Program-made: the position numbers and the translations under genes | DNA from: Candidatus Omnitrophota bacterium | Lineage (GTDB): Bacteria > Ratteibacteria > UBA8468 > B48-G9 > JAFGKM01 | Length of the DNA: 12,736 nt | Assembly (NCBI GenBank): GCA_023819545.1 | Contig: JAMWCA010000026.1 | Span: 1-12,736, forward strand | Direction: 5' to 3' | Notes under the pieces: model-generated | What the model saw: only the letters and a program-made list of their open reading frames with translations | Told to the model about the DNA's origin: nothing | Databases searched by the model: none | Shown here: piece after piece, positions 8,233 to 12,736 of the stretch | Layout: each line of letters starts with the position of its first letter | How positions within the stretch are numbered: the stretch's first letter is position 1

Positions 8233-9501
8233 TTAAATCTCGCTTATTATTTCTTTCAATCTTGATTCATCTCCATTCTTTGATATAACTGCAAGATATA
8301 AATTTTCTCTTCTGTATAAATCTCTTGCAATCTGTTCAACTTGATTTTTCTTAACTTTTTCAATCTTTTTAACTATCTCTTTTAATGTTTCCATCTCCTT
8401 TTTTAATAGTTTTTGTTCTCCAATCCATAACATATATTCAAGATTGTCTTCAAGTCCCATCAAAATCTGGGAAATTAAAAATCTCTTTGCTCTATCAAGT
8501 TCATCTTGTTTAACTCCTTTCTCTTTTATTTCTTTTAATTCTTTCATTATCTCAATCATTGTTTTTTCAAGATTTTCAGGAGATATTCCAGCAGAAATGT
8601 TAAATATTCCAGTATCTTTATACTGTCTAACAAAACTCCTTATCTCATATGCTAAACCAAGTGTCTCTCTAATTCTATTAAATAATCTACTGCTCATATT
8701 TCCACCCAAAATTATATTCAAAATACTTAAAGGATATTTTCTTTCATCTTCTGATGAATAAGCAAATCCACCAAATGATATATGTGTCTGTTCTGTCTCT
8801 TTAATCATAATTTTAACTTTTGGTCCATCTATCTTTTTTTCCCACTTTTTAAAATCATTTTCTTTTTTCTTTTCAATATCTTCAAAAAACTTATCAAATA
8901 TTTTTTTAAGTTTTTTTATTTCAAACTTTCCAGCGACACTTACAACAATATTTTCACCTGAATAATTTGAGTTAATATAATTGATTAAGTCATCTCTTTT
9001 TATATTTTTAAGTGTTTCAGGAGTTCCAGAAATTGGCATACCGAGAGGATGGTCTTGAAAGATTAAACTATCAAATATTTCGTGAACATATCTTGCTGGA
9101 ATATCTCTATACATATTTATTTCCTCAATTATTACATTTCTTTCTTTTTCAATATCTTCCTCTTTTAAAAGAGGATTTTTTATCATATCAGAGAGAACAT
9201 CAAAACTTAAATCAATATATTTATCAAGAATTTTAATCCAATAACAAGTTGCTTCAGTGGATGTAAAACCATTAAAACTACCACCAACTCCTTCAATCGC
9301 TTCTTTTATCTCATTACAACTTCTATTCTTTGTTCCTTTAAATAATAAATGTTCTATAAAATGAGAAATTCCTGCAAATTGTGACTTTTCAAATCTGCTT
9401 CCAGTTTTAATAAATACTCCGACTGCAACAGAATGAAATTCTGGAAATTTTTTATATATCAGCTTTACACCATTTTCCCTTTCATATTCATACCAGTCCA
9501 T
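8233..9501 (-). CDS. M16-family (pitrilysin/mitochondrial processing peptidase-like) zinc peptidase
   Basis: A 422-residue protein of the M16B peptidase family, cytosolic or membrane-associated endopeptidases that degrade short unfolded peptides. The inverted zinc motif HFIEH is at residues 47-51, with the third ligand Glu127 in RNVIIEEINMYRD about 75 residues downstream, so the catalytic half is intact. The C-terminal half carries the family segment SRLFNRIRETLGLAYEIRSF, which shapes the peptide-binding site. Length matches the two-domain bacterial M16B type (about 400-430). No signal peptide is visible. The start ATG follows AGGGAG at ordinary distance. It is first in the leftward operon with bioY and asd. 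The functional link to those genes is unclear; M16B genes near asd or dapA-type genes are common in bacteria (family knowledge). Confidence 0.95.
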   Translation of the reverse strand: MDWYEYERENGVKLIYKKFPEFHSVAVGVFIKTGSRFEKSQFAGISHFIEHLLFKGTKNRSCNEIKEAIEGVGGSFNGFTSTEATCYWIKILDKYIDLSFDVLSDMIKNPLLKEEDIEKERNVIIEEINMYRDIPARYVHEIFDSLIFQDHPLGMPISGTPETLKNIKRDDLINYINSNYSGENIVVSVAGKFEIKKLKKIFDKFFEDIEKKKENDFKKWEKKIDGPKVKIMIKETEQTHISFGGFAYSSEDERKYPLSILNIILGGNMSSRLFNRIRETLGLAYEIRSFVRQYKDTGIFNISAGISPENLEKTMIEIMKELKEIKEKGVKQDELDRAKRFLISQILMGLEDNLEYMLWIGEQKLLKKEMETLKEIVKKIEKVKKNQVEQIARDLYRRENLYLAVISKNGDESRLKEIISEI

Positions 9502-9528
9502 TTTTTCTCCCTTTGATTTTGAAATTTT

Positions 9529-9557
9529 ATAATACCATAAAAATTAAAATTTTGAAA
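9529..9557 (-). promoter_or_regulatory. Candidate promoter of the M16-bioY-asd operon
   Basis: On the minus strand, TATTAT (-10, 9534-9529) is directly preceded by TGG, giving an extended -10. A weak -35 (TTTCAA, 9557-9552) lies 17 bp further upstream. Transcription would start near 9522, about 20 nt before the ATG. AT-rich background makes this tentative. Confidence 0.42.
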
Positions 9558-9749
9558 GTTTATAATATGACATTTATAAACAGAAGAAAAGGTCGTCGGT
9601 TAGGAGAGAGATACAATCTGAAAAGAAAAATTTTTAAAATATATCTCTATCAAGATTCACTACTGGAAATAAACAAACCTGTATTAGTAGGAATTTTACC
9701 ATTTTATTATCTACTAAATACTATGTCCTAACCCAAAAGAAAATTTCTA

Positions 9750-9778
9750 TTGACAAAAAAAAATTTAATGTATATAAT
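9750..9778 (+). promoter_or_regulatory. Perfect-consensus sigma-70 promoter of the permease/redox operon
   Basis: TTGACA (9750-9755), a 17-bp spacer and TATAAT (9773-9778) match the housekeeping consensus at all twelve bases with ideal spacing. Predicted transcription start is near 9785, about 145 nt upstream of the permease ATG. A promoter this strong usually needs a repressor to control it; the tandem repeats overlapping the start site are the candidate operator. Confidence 0.85.
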
Positions 9779-9779
9779 T

Positions 9780-9803
9780 ATATGAATATATGAGAATATG
9801 AGA
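9780..9803 (+). repeat. Three tandem 8-bp repeats at the predicted transcription start (possible operator)
   Basis: ATATGAAT, ATATGAGA and ATATGAGA follow one another without gaps, beginning 2 bp after the -10 element and covering the predicted start site. The ATATGA(A) unit resembles half-sites bound by ArsR/SmtB-type metalloregulators, but those sites are normally inverted repeats and no inverted copy is seen here. No regulator gene is present in the window. Confidence 0.5.
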
Positions 9804-9929
9804 AATTAAAAATAAAAGTAGTCAGAAAAGAGAATTCATTGAAGGGAAAGAAAATATTCTATTTAATGATTTTAAAAAAGATAGTTTAAGAAAAGATATT
9901 ACAACAAGTTTTGGAATAAGAAAGAAAAG

Positions 9930-10976
9930 ATGATAACAAAAATTATTTTAGGTGGATTTTTTGCTTTAAAGGAATATATTGCAGTTCATGTTCTAACCTG
10001 TTTGGTCCCTGCATTTTTACTTGCTGGAGGCATGGTAAGTTTTATAAATAAAGAGACAATCATAAACTATCTTGGAGAGAGTGTAAATAAACTAAAGGCA
10101 TTCTCAATATCATCTATTTCAAGTTTTCTAATTGCTGCTTGTTCCTGTACTGTTATTCCTGTTGCAAGTGGTCTTTATTACACAGGTGCAGGGATTGGCT
10201 CTGCTTTTATAGTCCTTTGGGTTGCTCCCTCCTCTAATATCCTTTCTTTAATCTATACAGGAAATGTCATTGGTTTGAAAATTGTTTTAGCAAGATTAAT
10301 AAGTTCTCTTGTCATGGCTTATATTGTAGGAACTGTTATGAGTTTTATATTCAGAAAGGAAAAAATTGAGACGATAAAAATTGAAAAAGAGAAGCAAAAA
10401 AATATTATAGAGAGAAAATATATTTCCCTTCTTATTTTGATTCTTCTTTCACTTCTTATGCCAAACTATCTTGTTCAGAAAGGTCCTTACTGGAAAAAGA
10501 TTATTGTATGGTTTATTTTTACACTTTTTATGGGACTTTATGCATGGAAAAAAATTGAAAAAAGTGCTATTAACAACTGGTTAAAGGAGACGATGTTTTT
10601 TGTAAGGATAATCTTTCCTCTTTTACTTGTAGGGGTTTTCATTGTAGGGATTTTAGGAGAAGTTTTACCTCAAAATTGGATAGAAAGTTTTCTTGGTGGG
10701 AATAACATAAAAGCAAATTTCTTCGCAACATTGATAGGGTCTACTACTTATTTTGCAACTTTAACAGAAGCACCATTTGTTGATAAACTTATGAAACTTG
10801 GGATGGGAAAAGGACCTGCACTTGCTTTACTTCTTACAGGACCCGGATTAAGTTTACCAAACTGGGTAGCAATTTCTCGTGTTTTTGGAGTTAAGAAGGC
10901 GATAATATATGTTATAACAATAATAATCTGTGGGACAATGGTTGGTTGGATTACAGGAAACTTTATTTTTAAATAA
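9930..10976 (+). CDS. ArsP/DUF318-type permease
   Basis: A 348-residue integral membrane protein of the predicted permease family that includes ArsP, the exporter of methylated or aromatic arsenicals. It has two similar halves of about four helices each, separated by a charged cytoplasmic stretch (143-163, rich in Lys/Glu). The first half has HVLTCLVPAFLLAGGMVSF (20-38) and the signature IAACSCTVIPVASGLYYTGAG (68-88), with Cys71 and Cys73 in a membrane CxC. The second half has a related glycine-rich stretch, ALLLTGPGLSLPNW. Cys24 and Cys334 are also in membrane segments. It is the first gene after the consensus promoter; its ATG overlaps an upstream TGA and only weak purine-rich sequence precedes it. 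Downstream genes are thiol/Fe-S proteins, so the cargo may be a thiol-reactive metal or metalloid, but this is inference. Confidence 0.85.
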   Translation: MITKIILGGFFALKEYIAVHVLTCLVPAFLLAGGMVSFINKETIINYLGESVNKLKAFSISSISSFLIAACSCTVIPVASGLYYTGAGIGSAFIVLWVAPSSNILSLIYTGNVIGLKIVLARLISSLVMAYIVGTVMSFIFRKEKIETIKIEKEKQKNIIERKYISLLILILLSLLMPNYLVQKGPYWKKIIVWFIFTLFMGLYAWKKIEKSAINNWLKETMFFVRIIFPLLLVGVFIVGILGEVLPQNWIESFLGGNNIKANFFATLIGSTTYFATLTEAPFVDKLMKLGMGKGPALALLLTGPGLSLPNWVAISRVFGVKKAIIYVITIIICGTMVGWITGNFIFK

Positions 10977-10989
10977 TAAGGAGGTTTAT

Positions 10990-11235
10990 ATGGAAATTTT
11001 AATCTTGGGGATTGGATGTCCAAAATGTCAAGCATTAGAAAAGGTCGTGAAAGAAGTAGTTGAAGATATGAAGATAGATACAAAAGTTTCTCATATCTAT
11101 GATATAAGACAATTTGTAAAATATGGAGTAAGAATAACTCCTGCATTGATAATAGATAACAAGGTTGTTCTTGAAGGGAAAGTCCCTTCAAGAGAAGAGT
11201 TAAAAAATTTAATGAAAAATATTATTAAAAATTAA
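10990..11235 (+). CDS. Small thioredoxin-like redox-active disulfide protein (CPKC)
   Basis: An 81-residue thioredoxin-fold protein of the short 'redox-active disulfide protein 2'/thioredoxin_3 type (similar to archaeal MTH895). The start is MEILILGIGCPKCQALEKVV with the catalytic CPKC at 10-13 after the first strand. The cis-proline is in ITPALIID (Pro51), followed by the closing strands KVVLEGKVPS and a C-terminal helix. No signal peptide is present, so it is cytoplasmic. ATG 10990 is chosen because AAGGAGG lies 5 nt before it; longer frames from an upstream ATG run into the permease gene. It is 13 bp downstream of the permease, a pairing known for this family, and probably exchanges dithiol/disulfide electrons with a partner in the operon. 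Confidence 0.9.
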   Translation: MEILILGIGCPKCQALEKVVKEVVEDMKIDTKVSHIYDIRQFVKYGVRITPALIIDNKVVLEGKVPSREELKNLMKNIIKN

Positions 11236-11253
11236 GAGAGGAGGTGATATAAA

Positions 11254-11619
11254 ATGGAAAATAAACAAAAACCGAGATTTATAATGTGTATCTGTACAGG
11301 GCAATGTCCTGGATTTACAAATCTCAATCTTTGGGAGTTAATCAATTATATCAGAGGAGAATTATATGTTGAATATGCTATAGTTCATCCACAACTATGT
11401 GTTGATGATGGTGATAGGTTTATAAAAGATTTCATTAAACCAAATGTAAAATATATCATTGGTGCTTGTGACCCAAAGATGCAAAGAAAGATGTTGAAAG
11501 ATGCATTTGCTGAAGCAGGTGGCAATTATGACGAGCAAGTTATTTCCTTAGATTTAAGAAATATGCCAACAGAACAAGCAATGAATAAGGTGAAAGAGGC
11601 AGTCGAAAATCTTAAATGA
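11254..11619 (+). CDS. Stand-alone HdrA N-terminal-domain-like cysteine protein
   Basis: A 121-residue cytoplasmic protein resembling the N-terminal domain of heterodisulfide reductase subunit A (HdrA). Supporting features are an N-terminal strand ending in a cysteine cluster (FIMCICTGQCPG; Cys12, Cys14, Cys18), then an LCV element (Cys49) where HdrA has a conserved Cys-Ser/Asp-PGQ turn. Next comes DFIKPNVKYIIGACDPKMQRKM (Cys72), matching HdrA's VVVAACSPRxHE motif, and finally AFAEAGGN with LDLRNMP resembling the AGLNPYL...NIRE segment. The FAD/thioredoxin-reductase-like and ferredoxin domains of HdrA are absent, and it has no sign of truncation: a perfect AGGAGGTGAT site and a normal stop frame it. 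In HdrA this domain helps bind an Fe-S cluster with non-standard Cys spacing. Here a cluster or electron-transfer role with the adjacent ferredoxins is inferred. Confidence 0.65.
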   Translation: MENKQKPRFIMCICTGQCPGFTNLNLWELINYIRGELYVEYAIVHPQLCVDDGDRFIKDFIKPNVKYIIGACDPKMQRKMLKDAFAEAGGNYDEQVISLDLRNMPTEQAMNKVKEAVENLK

Positions 11620-11643
11620 AATATTAAAAAGGAGGATTAATTT

Positions 11644-11949
11644 ATGAAACGAGATAGATCAACATATACAGGATTGCCTCGGAGAGAAATTGATTGGTTT
11701 CCCAGAATTGACCAAGAAAAATGTAAACCTCAAGAGTGTAATTATCATTGTGTTAAGTTCTGTCCATTTGGAGTATTTTCAAAAAAAGGAGATGGTTTAG
11801 TTGAAGTTTCTAATCCATATGAATGCAATGTAGGAGATGAGTCATGTAAATTTCAATGTCCATTTGATGCAATAAGTTTTCCAACGAGAGAAGAATTAAA
11901 AGAAATGTTAAGAAAAGTTCGTGCAAAATATCAAGGAAAGGAGGTGTGA
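11644..11949 (+). CDS. Small two-cluster ferredoxin-like protein, with a Cys-to-Asp change in cluster II
   Basis: A 101-residue 4Fe-4S-type ferredoxin. A conserved lead-in (REIDWFPRIDQEKC) is followed by cluster motif I: Cys27, Cys32, Cys36 and Cys40-Pro (Cx4Cx3Cx3CP, unlike the standard Cx2Cx2Cx3CP). Motif II is Cys61, Asp65, Cys68 and Cys72-Pro. Aligned with the next gene (PYNCVVGCSAC versus PYECNVGDESC), Asp65 replaces the second cysteine. The C-terminal helix FPTREELKEMLRKVR matches that paralogue too. Such an Asp ligand, as in Pyrococcus furiosus ferredoxin, can favour interconvertible 3Fe/4Fe clusters; whether cluster II forms here is unproven. The start ATG follows AAGGAGG by 8 nt. It lies 24 bp after the HdrA-like gene and just before the second ferredoxin. 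Confidence 0.88.
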   Translation: MKRDRSTYTGLPRREIDWFPRIDQEKCKPQECNYHCVKFCPFGVFSKKGDGLVEVSNPYECNVGDESCKFQCPFDAISFPTREELKEMLRKVRAKYQGKEV

Positions 11950-11954
11950 AGATT

Positions 11955-12227
11955 ATGGGAATGTTTGGTAATATTCCAAGGGAGAAAATTCCATGGTTTC
12001 CAACTATTGATTATGATAAATGTGTAGGTTGTAAGGAGTGCTTTAATTTCTGTCGTAATCGTGTATATGAATGGGATGAGGAAAATAATAAACCAAAGGT
12101 AGCAAGACCATATAATTGTGTAGTTGGTTGTTCTGCCTGCGCCAATCTCTGTAATGGAGAAGCGATAAAATTTCCTACTAAAAAAGAATTGTTAGAAGCA
12201 ATTGAAAAGGCAAAAGGGGATAAATGA
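11955..12227 (+). CDS. Small two-cluster 4Fe-4S ferredoxin, paralogue of the preceding gene
   Basis: A 90-residue bacterial-type dicluster ferredoxin. Cluster I is Cys23, 26, 29 and 33 (CVGCKECFNFC) and cluster II is Cys55, 59, 62 and 66 (CVVGCSACANLC). All eight ligands are present, but the proline that usually follows the fourth Cys is missing in both motifs (FCRN and LCNG). The first half (IPWFPTIDYDKC) and the tail (KFPTKKELLEAIEKAK) parallel the preceding protein, so the pair probably arose by tandem duplication. I chose ATG 11955 because AAGGAGGTG (11938-11946) ends 8 nt upstream; an earlier GTG at 11946 lies inside that site. It would accept or donate electrons in the cytoplasm, probably with the HdrA-like and CPKC proteins encoded upstream. 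Confidence 0.9.
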   Translation: MGMFGNIPREKIPWFPTIDYDKCVGCKECFNFCRNRVYEWDEENNKPKVARPYNCVVGCSACANLCNGEAIKFPTKKELLEAIEKAKGDK

Positions 12228-12228
12228 T

Positions 12229-12279
12229 ATGGATAAACCAAAGAAAAACAACAATCCCCTAAGTTCACCTTATAGGTGA
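12229..12279 (+). CDS. Possible 16-residue leader peptide ORF
   Basis: ATG 12229 opens a 16-codon frame (MDKPKKNNNPLSSPYR) ending at TGA 12277-12279, with AAGGGGA about 8 nt upstream. Its last codons run through the left arm of the hairpin at 12263-12281, and the stop lies in the right arm. That layout is like translational-attenuation leaders, but the frame is short and may be a chance frame or remnant. Confidence 0.35.
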   Translation: MDKPKKNNNPLSSPYR

Positions 12280-12281
12280 AC
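12263..12281 (+). promoter_or_regulatory. Perfect 8-bp stem, 3-nt loop hairpin before the 91-residue gene
   Basis: GTTCACCT, TAT, AGGTGAAC. No T-run follows, so it is not a typical intrinsic terminator. The left arm TTCACCT is also complementary to AGGTGAA at 12293-12299, which contains the Shine-Dalgarno sequence of the next gene. The two pairings exclude each other, so the arm could hide or release that site. It could instead be an mRNA processing or stability element or a DNA operator. Confidence 0.5.
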
Positions 12282-12302
12282 GGAAAGGAAGGAGGTGAAA
12301 TT

Positions 12303-12578
12303 ATGAAAGGGATGGAGATCAAAGTAACTGGACATATAATAGAAAGAGGAGTTTTAGGAATTCTATTCGGCGCCTTAAAGGATAAAAAATCAGATATAAC
12401 CGATATTGAGATATTTATTTCTACATTAAAAGGTGGCTGGGAGGAGAAATGTCCATCTATAATGACCTTTAAATTGGTTTCTTTTGAAGAAGATGATTTA
12501 AAAAGGTCTTATGAGGAAATTTTAGAGTTACTTAAAGAAACTGGATGTCGTATGATATATCGTAAAGATATCGCTTAA
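12303..12578 (+). CDS. Hypothetical 91-residue protein of the redox operon
   Basis: I do not recognise this family. Residues 1-91 start MKGMEIKVTGHIIERGVLGI and end IYRKDIA. The predicted order is strand, helix, strand (DITDIEIFIS), a loop with GGWEEKCPSIM, strand (TFKLVSF), then a charged helix (DDLKRSYEEILELLKETG) and a last strand, compatible with a small alpha/beta ferredoxin-like or ACT-like fold, by eye only. Two cysteines, Cys50 and Cys82, could bind metal or form a disulfide. There is no signal peptide or membrane segment. AGGAGGTGA ends just before ATG 12303; ATG 12312 is an alternative. It follows the ferredoxins after a 75-nt gap that holds the leader-like ORF and hairpin. Confidence 0.8.
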   Translation: MKGMEIKVTGHIIERGVLGILFGALKDKKSDITDIEIFISTLKGGWEEKCPSIMTFKLVSFEEDDLKRSYEEILELLKETGCRMIYRKDIA

Positions 12579-12688
12579 ATTAAATAACTTTTAATGTTTT
12601 TTAATTATGAACGATGTTTTATAGAGATATTATAAATATGACTTTCGAGCAGGTAATTGATATTGGTTAGGAAAAGATAGGAATAATT

Positions 12689-12736
12689 ATGGTAGAAATA
12701 AATAAAATTGGATTTATAGGAGGAGGGAGAATTACA
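12689..12736 (+). CDS. Start of a ProC-like NAD(P)-binding protein (partial, runs off window)
   Basis: Only 16 codons are visible: MVEINKIGFIGGGRIT. The IGFIGGGxI glycine motif is the Rossmann dinucleotide-binding start of the pyrroline-5-carboxylate reductase/F420-dependent NADP reductase family. AGGAA lies 5 nt upstream. It is 110 bp downstream of the preceding gene, so it may be the last operon member or have its own promoter. Which enzyme it is cannot be decided here. Confidence 0.55.
   Translation, partial: MVEINKIGFIGGGRIT

Larger units (their letters stand above)
9502..9929. other. Divergent intergenic region between the M16 operon and the permease operon
   Basis: The 428 bases between the two divergent operons hold no convincing gene. 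The left part has the minus-strand promoter. The middle (about 9567-9731) contains a basic 54-codon frame starting MTFINRRKGRR without a good ribosome binding site, which I do not call. The right part has the consensus promoter, the 8-bp repeats and a roughly 145-nt leader. From 9802 to 9930 one frame stays open for 43 codons with no ATG, GTG or TTG. It includes GKENILFNDFKKDSLRKD and ends in a TGA that overlaps the permease ATG. This could be the eroded 3' end of a former first gene or a chance frame. Confidence 0.6.

Noticed and set aside
9567..9731. Basic 54-codon frame beginning MTFINRRKGRR
   Set aside because: No clear ribosome binding site, no recognised domain, and its 5' side coincides with promoter-like sequence; the resemblance to PilZ-type RRK motifs is too slight.
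11946..11954. GTG 11946 as the start of the second ferredoxin
   Set aside because: It falls within the Shine-Dalgarno AAGGAGGTG that serves ATG 11955.
12263..12281. Hairpin as an intrinsic terminator
   Set aside because: A purine-rich tract, not a T-run, follows it, and a well-placed ribosome site and gene start come right after.
12600..12690. Promoter for the ProC-like gene (TATTAT at 12628)
   Set aside because: No -35 of acceptable match at 16-18 bp; AT-rich background gives many such hexamers.
1..12736. tRNA, rRNA, CRISPR array or insertion sequence
   Set aside because: No cloverleaf-like GGTTCGAATCC segments, spaced repeats, transposase motifs or terminal inverted repeats were seen on either strand.

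Overview
The window is AT-rich bacterial DNA (roughly 30% GC by eye), densely packed, with short spacers, several start/stop overlaps and A-rich, AGA-rich codon use. Most genes are housekeeping families. The content suits an anaerobic, possibly thermophilic lineage of an uncultured or candidate phylum: an AlaS with a Cys-rich insertion, a Gfo/Idh/MocA-type oxidoreductase, and a ferredoxin/HdrA-like redox operon. The phylum cannot be fixed from sequence alone.

Region 1 (1-764, + strand) is the tail of a Gfo/Idh/MocA dehydrogenase interrupted by an in-frame TAG. Region 2 (813-6646, + strand) is a compact run: HtrA/DegP-type periplasmic protease, RecX-like regulator, alanyl-tRNA synthetase (with its own candidate extended -10 promoter), a 278-residue sigma-70 family factor, and adenine phosphoribosyltransferase. 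recX and alaS neighbour each other in other bacteria too. Region 3 (6657-9501, - strand) is a three-gene operon read leftward: M16 zinc peptidase, BioY biotin transporter S-component, and aspartate-semialdehyde dehydrogenase. It converges on apt with only 10 bp between the stops.

Region 4 (9502-9929) is a 428-bp divergent intergenic region. It carries the weak promoter of the M16 operon on one side. On the other is a perfect-consensus promoter (TTGACA, 17 bp, TATAAT) followed at the predicted transcription start by three tandem 8-bp repeats that may be an operator. A leader of about 145 nt follows, holding an unexplained open frame that ends in an ATGA overlap with the next gene.

Region 5 (9930-12736, + strand) is the most interesting part, a probable redox/transport operon. 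It encodes an ArsP/DUF318-type permease with a CSC motif, a CPKC thioredoxin-like protein, a stand-alone protein resembling the N-terminal domain of heterodisulfide reductase HdrA, two paralogous small two-cluster ferredoxins (one with Asp in place of a cluster Cys and odd spacing), a 16-codon leader-like ORF overlapping a perfect hairpin, an unrecognised 91-residue protein, and the start of a ProC-like NAD(P)-binding protein. Nearly every gene in this operon has a strong AGGAGG-type ribosome binding site. My inference is that it links thiol/iron-sulfur electron transfer to a permease, perhaps for a metalloid or thiol compound. The substrate is unknown.
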